Shown one piece after another: positions 41,474-49,781 of a DNA stretch of 64,000 nucleotides. Source of the stretch: an uncultured Eggerthella sp. GTDB taxonomy: Bacteria; Actinomycetota; Coriobacteriia; Coriobacteriales; Eggerthellaceae. Under the pieces are notes generated by a model, which did not search any database, was not told the DNA's origin, and saw nothing but the letters and a program-made list of their open reading frames with translations. The number at the start of each line of letters is the position of its first letter. The stretch's first letter is position 1. Made by a program: the position numbers and the translations under genes. The stretch is taken from contig USDX01000001.1 in the NCBI GenBank assembly GCA_900553605.1, positions 150,217 through 214,216 of the forward strand. Reading direction: 5' to 3'.

Positions 41474-43060
41474 ATGGGAAAACGGAAAGCGAACGGTATG
41501 GTATCTCACGATTTCTGGGTATTGCTTGCAATGCTCCTCTACTTCATCGTTGTCGTGGTTATTGGCTTCGTGTATGCGAAGAAGTCGAACCAATCAACGG
41601 AGAACTACTTCTTAGGAGGGCGCAGGCTCGGCCCATGGCTCACTGCTCTTTCTGCTGAGGCATCCGACATGTCGGGTTGGCTGCTTATGGGTCTTCCCGG
41701 TGTGGCCTATTTCACTGGTGCGTCTGACGCGATGTGGACGGCTATCGGCTTGGCGATTGGTACCTACCTGAATTGGTTGTTTGTCTCTAAGCGTTTGCGC
41801 AAATACTCCCAGGTTGCCAACAACTCCATTACGCTTCCTGATTACTTCTCAAATCGATTCCATGATTCTAAGAACATCCTTATGACCATTTCTGCATTGG
41901 TTATCCTGCTGTTCTTCTCTATTTATGTAGGTAGTTGTTTCGTAACATGCGGCAAGCTGTTTGCTACGCTGTTCGGTCTCGATTACGCAACCATGATGGT
42001 TCTCGGTGCCTTGATCGTATTTCTCTACACGTTTGTAGGCGGATATCTTTCCGTTTGTACTACCGACCTTATCCAGGGCAGCATTATGATTTGCGCCCTG
42101 GTGGTTGTTTTGGTTGGCTCCATCACGGCTGCTGGTGGTGTCGACAATACGGTTGCATTCTTGCAATCGATTCCTGGCTTCCTTTCGGGCACCGAGATCG
42201 CAACGCCTATCTTGGACGAAGCTGGCAAGCAGGTAGTTGAAGGCGGAATGCCGCTGTTCGGCGAAGCGGGATCTTATGGTGTGGTCACCATCGTTTCCGG
42301 TCTGGCATGGGGTTTGGGATACTTTGGTATGCCGCAGGTTCTTATCCGCTTTATGAGTGCCACCCATTCGTGCGAGCTGCGTAAGTCCCGCCGCATTGCA
42401 ACGGTGTGGGTTGTTATCTCCTTGTTCAGCGCGGTGTCTATTGGTCTTATCGGACGAGCGGTTATTCCTACGGAATTCCTCACGCAGGCAAGTGCCGAAA
42501 GCATTTTCATCGTTCTCTCCAATATGATTTTGCCTTCATTTATGTGCGGCCTTGTGGTTTCGGGCATTTTCGCGGCATCGATGTCGTCTTCGTCTTCCTA
42601 CTTGCTTATCTCTGGTTCAGCAGTGGCGGAGAACATCTACAGGGGACTAATAAAGAAAGATGCCACCGACTCTCAGGTAATGATCGTGGCCCGACTTACT
42701 TTGGTTGCCGTGCTCTTGTTCGGCATTGTTATCGCGCTCGACGAAAATTCGTCTATCTTCCAAGTTGTTTCGTACGCATGGGCGGGCTTCGGTGCTTCGT
42801 TCGGCCCGTTGATCATCATGAGCCTATATTGGCGTCGAACTAACTTGCAGGGCGCCTTGGCGGGTATGCTTACCGGCGCCATTGCTGTTTTGGTATGGCA
42901 TACGTTTATAAAGCCGTTGGGTGGCTTCTTTGCGGTATACGAGCTTTTGCCTGCCTTTGCGCTGAGCCTCATTGCCATCATTGTGGTTTCTCTTCTTACC
43001 AAGGCACCATCCACGGAAGTTACCGACGAGTTCGATTCGTACCTGGAAGCTGACTGCTAA
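41474..43060 (+). CDS. putP: Sodium/solute symporter, PutP (proline) type
   Basis: 528 aa, about 13 helices, SSS family. ENYFLGGRRLGPWLTALSAEASDMSGWLLMGLPG near 40-75 matches PutP, including the sodium-site residues in ALSAEASD; FGMPQVLIRFMSA and SSSSSYLLISGSA follow. Proline is the likely substrate, not proven. An inner start at 41498 (MVSHDFW) is possible. Stands alone before a strong terminator. Confidence 0.88.
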   Translation: MGKRKANGMVSHDFWVLLAMLLYFIVVVVIGFVYAKKSNQSTENYFLGGRRLGPWLTALSAEASDMSGWLLMGLPGVAYFTGASDAMWTAIGLAIGTYLNWLFVSKRLRKYSQVANNSITLPDYFSNRFHDSKNILMTISALVILLFFSIYVGSCFVTCGKLFATLFGLDYATMMVLGALIVFLYTFVGGYLSVCTTDLIQGSIMICALVVVLVGSITAAGGVDNTVAFLQSIPGFLSGTEIATPILDEAGKQVVEGGMPLFGEAGSYGVVTIVSGLAWGLGYFGMPQVLIRFMSATHSCELRKSRRIATVWVVISLFSAVSIGLIGRAVIPTEFLTQASAESIFIVLSNMILPSFMCGLVVSGIFAASMSSSSSYLLISGSAVAENIYRGLIKKDATDSQVMIVARLTLVAVLLFGIVIALDENSSIFQVVSYAWAGFGASFGPLIIMSLYWRRTNLQGALAGMLTGAIAVLVWHTFIKPLGGFFAVYELLPAFALSLIAIIVVSLLTKAPSTEVTDEFDSYLEADC

Positions 43061-43104
43061 ATTGCTCTAATGCTGAAAAATTTTTTTTGAAAAAGTTTTT
43101 GGGA

Positions 43105-43140
43105 ATCGGCTGATCTGACCTCAGATCAGCCGATTTTTTA
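43105..43140 (+). terminator. Terminator of putP
   Basis: ATCGGCTGATCTGA-CC-TCAGATCAGCCGAT followed by T6. Perfect 14-bp stem. Confidence 0.92.
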
Positions 43141-43248
43141 TAGCGTAATGCAAATGGATAAAATGACGATGACCTGGTGTTTTGCAATTATCAAGAAAGG
43201 TTCGTGAAAGAAATTGCCATATGGACATGCCCGGGGGCGTGTAAAGTG

Positions 43249-43278
43249 TTGACACGGGGTAGATACCTAGCGTATTAT
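43249..43278 (+). promoter_or_regulatory. Promoter of the tRNA-tuf operon
   Basis: Consensus TTGACA, an 18-base spacer, TATTAT; 78 bases before tRNA-Tyr. Confidence 0.8.
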
Positions 43279-43355
43279 TCCCTTGCTCGCTTGAACGGAA
43301 ACAACGTTCGAACCGAGCAGCAGCTTGAAAATTGCACATGATTACAAGCGAATTC

Positions 43356-43440
43356 GGGAGTGTTCCAGAGCGGTCAAATGGGACGGACTGTAAATCCGTT
43401 GGCTCAGCCTTCCAAGGTTCGAATCCTTGCACTCCCACCA
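43356..43440 (+). tRNA. tRNA-Tyr (GTA)
   Basis: Acceptor GGGAGTG/CACTCCC, long variable arm (class II), anticodon GTA in CTGTAAA, T-arm GGTTCGAATCC, encoded CCA. First of three tRNAs before tuf. Confidence 0.95.
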
Positions 43441-43444
43441 TCTC

Positions 43445-43520
43445 GCCCATATAGCTCAGCAGGTAGAGCACTTCGTTGGTAACGAAGAGGTCAGCAGTTC
43501 GAGTCTGCTTGTGGGCACCA
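43445..43520 (+). tRNA. tRNA-Thr (GGT)
   Basis: Acceptor GCCCATA/TGTGGGC, D-arm AGCTCAGCAGGTAGAGC, anticodon GGT, T-arm AGTTCGAGTCT, encoded CCA. Four bases after tRNA-Tyr. Confidence 0.95.
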
Positions 43521-43524
43521 TTTT

Positions 43525-43601
43525 GGCGGTGTAGCTCAGTTGGTTAGAGCACACGGTTCATACCCGTGGCGTCACTGGTTCGAATCCAGTCACCGCTACC
43601 A
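43525..43601 (+). tRNA. tRNA-Met (CAT), elongator type
   Basis: Acceptor GGCGGTG/CACCGCT, D-arm AGCTCAGTTGGTTAGAGC, anticodon CAT, T-arm GGTTCGAATCC, encoded CCA. Lacks the initiator's three G-C pairs; a lysidine-type tRNA-Ile cannot be excluded. Confidence 0.9.
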
Positions 43602-43642
43602 AATTTTCCGCTTACGCACGGTAAGCTTTTACTTTATCGTTT

Positions 43643-43670
43643 ACAAATTCGCCTACCAAGGCGAATTTGT
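43643..43670 (+). promoter_or_regulatory. Hairpin in the tuf 5' region
   Basis: ACAAATTCGCC-TACCAA-GGCGAATTTGT, perfect 11-bp stem between tRNA-Met and the tuf ribosome site (AAGGAGG). Not followed by U; a likely processing or regulatory stem in the shared tRNA-tuf transcript. Confidence 0.5.
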
Positions 43671-43695
43671 GCATTCCCACCAATAAGGAGGAATA

Positions 43696-44892
43696 ATGTC
43701 TAAGGAGAAGTTCGAGCGTTCTAAGCCGCATGTTAACATTGGTACTATCGGCCACGTTGACCACGGCAAGACCACGCTGACTGCTGCAATTTCCAAGACC
43801 TTGTCCAGCAATGATGGTTCTCACGGTACTGCAACCGCAAACTTTACCGCATTCGAGAACATCGACAAGGCTCCTGAAGAGCGCGAGCGCGGCATTACCA
43901 TTTCTATTTCTCACATTGAGTACGAAACCGACAAGCGTCACTACGCACACGTTGACTGCCCCGGCCATGCTGACTACGTCAAGAACATGATCACCGGTGC
44001 TGCTCAGATGGACGGCGCTATCCTCGTTATCGCTGCAACCGACGGCCCTATGGCTCAGACTCGTGAGCACATCCTGCTCGCTCGTCAGGTTGGCGTTCCC
44101 TACATCGTTGTTTTCCTGAACAAGTGCGACATGGTTGACGACGAAGAGCTCCTCGAGCTCGTTGAGATGGAAGTAACCGAGCTTCTCGATTCCTACGGCT
44201 TCGAGGATTGCCCGATTATTCGCGGTTCCGCTCTTAAGGCCCTCGAAGGCGACAAGGAATGGCAGGACAAGATCTGGGAGCTCATGGATGCTGTAGACGA
44301 GCATATTCCTACTCCCGAGCGTGCTATCGATAAGCCCTTCCTGATGGCTGTTGAGGACACCATGACCATCACCGGCCGTGGCACCGTTGCTACTGGTCGT
44401 GTTGAGCGCGGCGTTCTGCATGTAAACGACGAACTCGAAATCGTTGGTATCAAGGATACCGAGAAGACCGTTTGCACCGGCATCGAAATGTTCCGCAAGC
44501 TGCTCGACGAGGCTCAGGCTGGCGACAACATCGGTTGTCTGCTCCGCGGCATCAAGCGTGAGGACATCCTTCGTGGTCAGGTTCTCTGCAAGCCCGGTTC
44601 TGTAACTCCTCACCAGGTATTCGAGGGTCAGGTTTACATCCTTACCAAGGACGAGGGTGGCCGCCATACTCCGTTTTTCGATGGCTATCGTCCTCAGTTC
44701 TACTTCCGCACCACCGACATCACCGGTGTTGCACACCTCCCCGAGGGCACTGAAATGGTTATGCCTGGCGACAACGTAACCATCACGGCTGAACTCATTC
44801 ACCCCGTAGCTATGGAGGAAGGCCTCCGCTTCGCTATCCGCGAAGGTGGCCGCACCGTTGGCTCCGGTCGTGTAACCAAGATCGTCAAATAA
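43696..44892 (+). CDS. tuf: Elongation factor Tu
   Basis: 398 aa GTPase that brings aminoacyl-tRNA to the ribosome. G1 GHVDHGKT, G3 DCPGHADY, G4 NKCD and G5 GSALKALEG are intact; domains 2 and 3 follow (GRGTVATGRVERG, FRTTDITG). It shares a promoter with three tRNAs, as the E. coli tufB gene does. rpmG follows after a terminator. Confidence 0.98.
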   Translation: MSKEKFERSKPHVNIGTIGHVDHGKTTLTAAISKTLSSNDGSHGTATANFTAFENIDKAPEERERGITISISHIEYETDKRHYAHVDCPGHADYVKNMITGAAQMDGAILVIAATDGPMAQTREHILLARQVGVPYIVVFLNKCDMVDDEELLELVEMEVTELLDSYGFEDCPIIRGSALKALEGDKEWQDKIWELMDAVDEHIPTPERAIDKPFLMAVEDTMTITGRGTVATGRVERGVLHVNDELEIVGIKDTEKTVCTGIEMFRKLLDEAQAGDNIGCLLRGIKREDILRGQVLCKPGSVTPHQVFEGQVYILTKDEGGRHTPFFDGYRPQFYFRTTDITGVAHLPEGTEMVMPGDNVTITAELIHPVAMEEGLRFAIREGGRTVGSGRVTKIVK

Positions 44893-44913
44893 CACGATCT
44901 TTATGAATTCGGT

Positions 44914-44947
44914 AGGGGAGTCTGCAAAGCAGACTCCCCTCCTTATT
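44914..44947 (+). terminator. Terminator of tuf
   Basis: AGGGGAGTCTGC-AAA-GCAGACTCCCCT, then CCTTATT. Perfect 12-bp stem with a weak U tract. Confidence 0.8.
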
Positions 44948-44998
44948 AATCATGTGCTAATGTCAAGCAATGCTAATACGTAATTTAAAGGAGAATTG

Positions 44999-45148
44999 AT
45001 GCGTACTTTGGTCACCCTTGCATGCACTGAATGCAAGCGTCGAAACTATACGACCAAGAAGAACAAGCAGAATAATCCCGATCGTATTGAGTTCAAGAAG
45101 TATTGCAAGTGGTGTGGCACCCATACCCTGCACAAGGAAACTCGCTAG
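44999..45148 (+). CDS. rpmG: 50S ribosomal protein L33
   Basis: 49 aa, too short to be listed by length filters. MRTLVTLACTECKRRNYTT, then CKWCGTHTLHKETR; two CxxC pairs make it the zinc-binding form. AAAGGAGAA precedes the ATG. Place between tuf and tRNA-Trp-secE is the common bacterial order. Confidence 0.95.
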   Translation: MRTLVTLACTECKRRNYTTKKNKQNNPDRIEFKKYCKWCGTHTLHKETR

Positions 45149-45166
45149 AGATTCGGAAACTGAAAT

Positions 45167-45243
45167 AGGCCAGTAGCTCCAATTGGTAGAGCGGCGGTCT
45201 CCAAAACCGCATGTTGGGGGTTCGAGTCCCTCCTGGCCTGCCA
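45167..45243 (+). tRNA. tRNA-Trp (CCA)
   Basis: Acceptor AGGCCAG/CTGGCCT, D-arm AGCTCCAATTGGTAGAGC, anticodon CCA in CTCCAAA, T-arm GGTTCGAGTCC, encoded CCA. Between rpmG and secE. Confidence 0.95.
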
Positions 45244-45318
45244 GCTTGTTAATGAGCAGCTCCATGAAGCTGCTTGTTTGGCGTATAGAGAGTAGTAATT
45301 TCCAGAGCAGGAAGTTGT

Positions 45319-45729
45319 ATGGCAAAGAAGTCAAAAACACAGAGGGCCAAGGCATCTGCTAATCGTGCCGCAAAAAAAGAGCGAGCAAAGCAGGCTGAGG
45401 TCACCCCGGTAGTAGAAGAGGAGTCCAAGAAGCGCTTCAGCTTCGGTAAGAATTCTTCCTCTACCAAGGCTGCTGCAAAGGCAACCTCTTCGCAGAATCA
45501 GCCAAAGAAGGCTGACGCGAAGCCCAAGAAAAAGCGCTTTGCTTTCCTTTCCGCGGTTCGTTCTGAGATGCGTCGCGTAACGTGGCCCACAAAGCAGGAC
45601 GTTCTTCAGTGGACTGGCGTTGTTGTTCTGGCTTTGCTGTTCTTTGGTGTCTTCGTCACTATCCTCGATGACTGGGTAGTAACCCCCATCCTTCTTGCGA
45701 TATCGAGTCTGTCTGGTTTGGGGGCTTAA
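45319..45729 (+). CDS. secE: Protein translocase subunit SecE
   Basis: 136 aa. The first 75 residues are Lys/Ala/Ser-rich, a cytoplasmic extension common in Actinobacteria. The conserved part is SEMRRVTWPTKQDVLQWTGVVVL followed by one membrane helix (about 92-125). It clamps SecY. nusG follows 7 bases later. Confidence 0.95.
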   Translation: MAKKSKTQRAKASANRAAKKERAKQAEVTPVVEEESKKRFSFGKNSSSTKAAAKATSSQNQPKKADAKPKKKRFAFLSAVRSEMRRVTWPTKQDVLQWTGVVVLALLFFGVFVTILDDWVVTPILLAISSLSGLGA

Positions 45730-45736
45730 ATAATCC

Positions 45737-46270
45737 ATGACGAAGAAATGGTATGTCCTTCACACGTACTCTGGTTATGAGAACAAGGTGAAGAAAAACC
45801 TCGAGACCCTCATCGAGACTATGGGTCTCGAAAACAATGTGTTCGCTATTCAGATCCCAACCGAAACGGTAACTGAGATTAAAGAAGGCGGACGTCGTGT
45901 GGAGAGCGATAAAAAGGTATTTCCTGGTTATGTGCTCGTCCGCATGGAACTTGACGATCGCAGCTGGGCTGCAGTTCGTAACACCCCGGGCGTAACGGGT
46001 TTTGTTGGTAGTCAGGGTAATCCTGCTCCACTTACGCGTGAAGAGTACAACAAGATCATGAAACGTACTTCCCATGAGGCTCCTAAGAAGATCACTTCTA
46101 CTAGCCTCGAGGTTGGACAAACGGTAAAGGTTGTTTCTGGTCCTTTGTCGGAGTTCGACGGTGTTGTCTCTGAAGTATCCCCTGAATCCGGCAAGGTCAA
46201 GGTTATGGTTTCCATCTTTGGCCGCGAAACCCCGGTTGAACTTTCTTTCGATCAGGTGGCTACTATTTAA
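45737..46270 (+). CDS. nusG: Transcription termination/antitermination protein NusG
   Basis: 177 aa. N-terminal NGN domain (KKWYVLHTYSGYENKVKKNLE, VFPGYVLVRM) binds RNA polymerase; the C-terminal KOW domain has GQTVKVVSGPLSEFDGVV. No large insert. Between secE and rplK as in most bacteria. Confidence 0.97.
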   Translation: MTKKWYVLHTYSGYENKVKKNLETLIETMGLENNVFAIQIPTETVTEIKEGGRRVESDKKVFPGYVLVRMELDDRSWAAVRNTPGVTGFVGSQGNPAPLTREEYNKIMKRTSHEAPKKITSTSLEVGQTVKVVSGPLSEFDGVVSEVSPESGKVKVMVSIFGRETPVELSFDQVATI

Positions 46271-46378
46271 TCTTGAATGCAATGCGTCTCACGCGCCCGT
46301 ATGTGGACGGGGCTTCTCGTGGAGGCGCTTGTCATAAACTGGTAAGCAAGATATTTCAGTTGAAAGGATTTTACTGAA

Positions 46379-46876
46379 ATGGCTGAGAAGAATGTAACGG
46401 GTTTTGTTAAGCTCCAGATTCCTGCTGGCGCTGCAAATCCTGCTCCTCCGGTTGGTCCTGCACTTGGTGCACAGGGCGTTAACATCATGCAGTTCTGCCA
46501 GGCATTCAATGCCGCTACGCAGGACAAGTCCGGCACCATCATCCCTGTAGAGATCACCATCTACGAAGATAAGACCTTTGATTTCGTCTGCAAGACCCCT
46601 CCGGCTGCATTCCTGATCAAGGAAAAGCTTGGTCTTAAGAGCGCTTCTGGCATTCCGCAGCTCAAGAAGGTTGGTGAACTTTCTCTCGAGCAGCTCCGCG
46701 AGATCGCTGAGATCAAGATGCCCGACCTCAATGCAAACGACATTGAGGCTGCAATGGAGATCGTTGCTGGTACTGCTCGTTCCATGGGCGTTACTATCGA
46801 GGGCCGTGCTCCTAAGAAGGAATACAAGGTTACTCGTCGTCTCCAGGCTCTTCTCCAGGGCGAATCCGCTGAATAA
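46379..46876 (+). CDS. rplK: 50S ribosomal protein L11
   Basis: 165 aa; core L11 (VKLQIPAGAANPAPPVGPALGAQGVNIMQFC and TARSMGVTIEG) plus about 20 basic residues at the C-terminus not found in the usual 141-aa form. L11 is the base of the GTPase stalk with L10 and L12. AAAGGATT site upstream. rplA follows, 85 bases on. Confidence 0.96.
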   Translation: MAEKNVTGFVKLQIPAGAANPAPPVGPALGAQGVNIMQFCQAFNAATQDKSGTIIPVEITIYEDKTFDFVCKTPPAAFLIKEKLGLKSASGIPQLKKVGELSLEQLREIAEIKMPDLNANDIEAAMEIVAGTARSMGVTIEGRAPKKEYKVTRRLQALLQGESAE

Positions 46877-46961
46877 GCATTTTATCCAACTGCCACATTT
46901 GGCATTGGGTGGAAGAACCGCTAGAAGCGCGGTTCGTTAAAACCACGAAAGGAATTTTCAA

Positions 46962-47669
46962 ATGGCACTTTCTAAGAAGTACAAGGAAGCAGCTGCAAAG
47001 ATCGAAGCTGGCAAGTCCTATGCTCCTCTCGAGGCTGTTGCTCTCGTAAAGGAAATCGCTACTGCTAACTTTGATGAAACGGTAGAGGCTCATTTCCGTC
47101 TTGGCATCGACACCCGTCAGGCTGATCAGCAGCTCCGTGGTACCGTTAGCCTCCCCAATGGTTCTGGTAAAACTGTTCGCGTAGCAGTATTTGCCGAAGG
47201 TGACGCAGCACGTGCAGCAGAGGAAGCCGGTGCTGACATTGTAGGCTCCGATGATCTCGTTGCTGAAATTCAGGCTGGCAACATCAACTTTGATGCTGCA
47301 GTTGCTACCCCCGATCAGATGGCTAAGGTTGGTCGTTTGGGTAAGGTTCTCGGTCCTCGTGGTCTTATGCCTAACCCCAAGCTCGGCACTGTTACCCCTG
47401 ATGTTGCTAAGGCAATCAAGGAGCTCAAGGGTGGCCGCGTAGAGTATCGCGCTGACCGTTACGGCATCTGCCATGTAATCATCGGCAAGTGCTCTTTCAC
47501 TGCAGAGCAGCTCGCTGAGAACTATGGCGCCATTTATGACGAGATCCTTCGTATGAAGCCTGCTTCTGCTAAGGGCCGTTATGTTAAGTCTGTTACGGTT
47601 GTATCTACCATGGGCCCTGGTGTTTCGGTAGACAGCTCCGTAAACCGCAACTACACCGAAGCTCAGTAA
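46962..47669 (+). CDS. rplA: 50S ribosomal protein L1
   Basis: 235 aa. KYKEAAAKIEAGKSYAPLEA, GRLGKVLGPRGLMPNPKLGTVT and KCSFTAEQLAENYGAI are conserved. It forms the mobile L1 stalk and in many bacteria represses its own rplKA message. It is followed by a terminator, whereas rplJL normally comes next; here they are 10 kb away. Confidence 0.97.
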   Translation: MALSKKYKEAAAKIEAGKSYAPLEAVALVKEIATANFDETVEAHFRLGIDTRQADQQLRGTVSLPNGSGKTVRVAVFAEGDAARAAEEAGADIVGSDDLVAEIQAGNINFDAAVATPDQMAKVGRLGKVLGPRGLMPNPKLGTVTPDVAKAIKELKGGRVEYRADRYGICHVIIGKCSFTAEQLAENYGAIYDEILRMKPASAKGRYVKSVTVVSTMGPGVSVDSSVNRNYTEAQ

Positions 47670-47689
47670 CTTCGCTTACCAAATGACTG

Positions 47690-47720
47690 AAAGGCACCCT
47701 ACGGGGTGCCTTTTTATTTT
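47690..47720 (+). terminator. Terminator of the secE-rplA cluster
   Basis: AAAGGCACCC-TACG-GGGTGCCTTT followed by TTATTTT. Confidence 0.9.
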
Positions 47721-47862
47721 GTAGACAATCTGCTCATTTTGCCCCAAAAAAAGTAGATAAAAGCCTATTAATGGGAGCAAGCTATAATGAATTTGGATGA
47801 TTATATTCTCATATTTCCCCAATATGAGTACTAGGGTGTGCATGCGCCGAATGGAGGATGGA

Positions 47863-48465
47863 ATGAGCGAAAAAACTCAGAACACGAAGGAACTCGCTGC
47901 TGAGGTACTGAAAGCAGAAGGAATGCTTGAAGGAATCGTAGCAGCACTGGCAGGTCCTTCGCGTCGTGTAAGGCAGAATGCCTCATCTGTGCTTGCTCAG
48001 GTTGCAAAAATTGACCCAGAAAAGCTTGCCCCCCATGCTGACGAGTTTATCAACGCCCTAAACCGACCCGAAGCTCAAACCCGTTGGGAGTCTTTGGATA
48101 TTCTTACCGAGCTTGTTTCTATCGACTCTCGTGCTTGTGACAAGGCTCTTGCTGGTGCTGAAGCCGCGCTCTTTGACGAAGATAATGGTTTTGTCCGTCT
48201 TGCCGCTCTTCGTTTTCTGTGCGCATTGGGCTCAACGACCGAAAATCGTTCGCTGAAGGTTTGGCCGCTTCTCGACGAAGCCATTCAGTGCTATCACGGT
48301 GACTACGAGTATCAGGATATGCTTATCGCTCTGACGTCTTTCGCTGATGGGAAAATTGCTCCTGAAGTAAAGGAAGGCCTTGCTGAGCGCGTTAAATTTG
48401 ATGCTGAGCACGGTAAGGGTGCCTTGAAGCGCCGTAGCCAGCAAATCATCGAAGTACTTTCGTAA
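47863..48465 (+). CDS. HEAT-repeat-like protein
   Basis: 200 aa from the ATG at 47863 with GGAGG upstream. All-helical with repeat units such as RRVRQNASSVLAQVAK, ETRWESLDILTEL (near 80) and NGFVRLAALRFLCAL, resembling HEAT repeats, which bind other proteins. Not recognised further. It stands before the isocitrate dehydrogenase gene with 130 bases between, and may be independent of it. Confidence 0.7.
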   Translation: MSEKTQNTKELAAEVLKAEGMLEGIVAALAGPSRRVRQNASSVLAQVAKIDPEKLAPHADEFINALNRPEAQTRWESLDILTELVSIDSRACDKALAGAEAALFDEDNGFVRLAALRFLCALGSTTENRSLKVWPLLDEAIQCYHGDYEYQDMLIALTSFADGKIAPEVKEGLAERVKFDAEHGKGALKRRSQQIIEVLS

Positions 48466-48595
48466 CCGTTCATCGCTACAGCTTCGTTAAATTTAAATTT
48501 GTTGCACCACAAAATCTATTTTAATACTAGGATAAAAGAACCAACATTCTTCCCTGAATGTTGGTTCTTATGTATTTCGAGCAAGGAGTGTATCC

Positions 48596-49693
48596 ATGGC
48601 AAAGCATACCGTAACGCTTATTCCTGGTGATGGTATCGGTCTTGAAACAACCGCAGCAATGAGGCGAGTGGTTGAGGCTTGCGGTGTCGACATCGAATGG
48701 GAAATTGCTGAAGCGGGTGCTCACATGATGGATTCATGCGGTACACCATTGCCTGAAGCAACCATTGAGGCCGTACGTCGCAATAGAGTAGCGATCAAGG
48801 GCCCTATTACCACTCCTGTTGGTACTGGCTTTCGCAGCGTAAATGTTGCACTTCGTAAAACGCTGAATCTTAACGTCTGCCTTCGTCCTGTGCTTTCTAT
48901 TCCTGGTGCCGGAGGACGCTATCAGGATGTTGACCTCGTTATCGTTCGCGAGAATTCAGAGGATCTGTATGCTGGTGTTGAATTTGAAGAGGGTAGCAAA
49001 GAAGCTGCTGAACTAATCGAGTTCTGCAAACAGCATGATGCAGGTGTTATTCGCTCTGATTCCGGTATATCAATTAAGCCTATTTCGATTACTGCTTCAC
49101 AGAATATTGTGCGCTATGCATTCGATTATGCCGTCAAGCACGGTCGGAAGAAGGTAACAGCAGCACATAAAGCTAACATCATGAAGCATTCCGACGGCTT
49201 GTTCTTGCGTACGGCAAGGGAGGTTGCTGCCGACTATGAAGGTAGCGTCGAATTCAACGACAATATCATCGATGCGTTCTGTATGAACCTCGTTATGGAT
49301 CCCTCGCAGTTTGATGTGATCGTGTTCCCGAATCTTTATGGCGATATCGCGAGCGATCTTTGTGCGGGCCTTGTCGGTGGATTGGGCATTGCGCCTGGAG
49401 CTAATATCGGTCCTGATTACGCCATTTTTGAAGCTGTTCATGGCTCTGCTCCCGATATCGCGGGAAAGAATATTTGCAATCCGACTGCCGAGATTCTGTC
49501 TGCTGCCATGATGCTTGATCATCTTGGGGAGCTCGAGGCTGCTCAGCGCATTCGCGATGCTGTTCGCAAGGTGTATGCTGAGGGCGAGGTATTGACCGCT
49601 GATATCCGCAAAACAACAGGCTCTGATAAACCAGCAGCTTCTTGCTCTCAATTTACCGACGAGCTTATCTCGGCGCTCGCTTGCCTTGCTTAA
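48596..49693 (+). CDS. Isocitrate dehydrogenase, probably NAD-dependent
   Basis: 365 aa; isocitrate/isopropylmalate dehydrogenase family. TLIPGDGIGLETTAAMRRV starts it; GTGFRSVNVALRKTLNLNVCLRPV favours isocitrate (mitochondrial type) over isopropylmalate. NSEDLYAGVE, AHKANIMKHSDGLF and the metal-site Asp residues in YGDIASDL are present. Aconitase follows, so the pair would give 2-oxoglutarate for glutamate. Ribosome site AAGGAG. Confidence 0.88.
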   Translation: MAKHTVTLIPGDGIGLETTAAMRRVVEACGVDIEWEIAEAGAHMMDSCGTPLPEATIEAVRRNRVAIKGPITTPVGTGFRSVNVALRKTLNLNVCLRPVLSIPGAGGRYQDVDLVIVRENSEDLYAGVEFEEGSKEAAELIEFCKQHDAGVIRSDSGISIKPISITASQNIVRYAFDYAVKHGRKKVTAAHKANIMKHSDGLFLRTAREVAADYEGSVEFNDNIIDAFCMNLVMDPSQFDVIVFPNLYGDIASDLCAGLVGGLGIAPGANIGPDYAIFEAVHGSAPDIAGKNICNPTAEILSAAMMLDHLGELEAAQRIRDAVRKVYAEGEVLTADIRKTTGSDKPAASCSQFTDELISALACLA

Positions 49694-49781
49694 ATCTTGT
49701 TTGCTTGTTTTGGTGTTTAGTTTGCGGCTTTAAGCTAACGAAATGTTTGCCCAATTTGCCGTAGTTGAAAAAGGAGTAATT

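Noticed and set aside
43612..44895. 427-aa open frame opposite tuf
   Set aside because: Shadow of tuf; no start signal.
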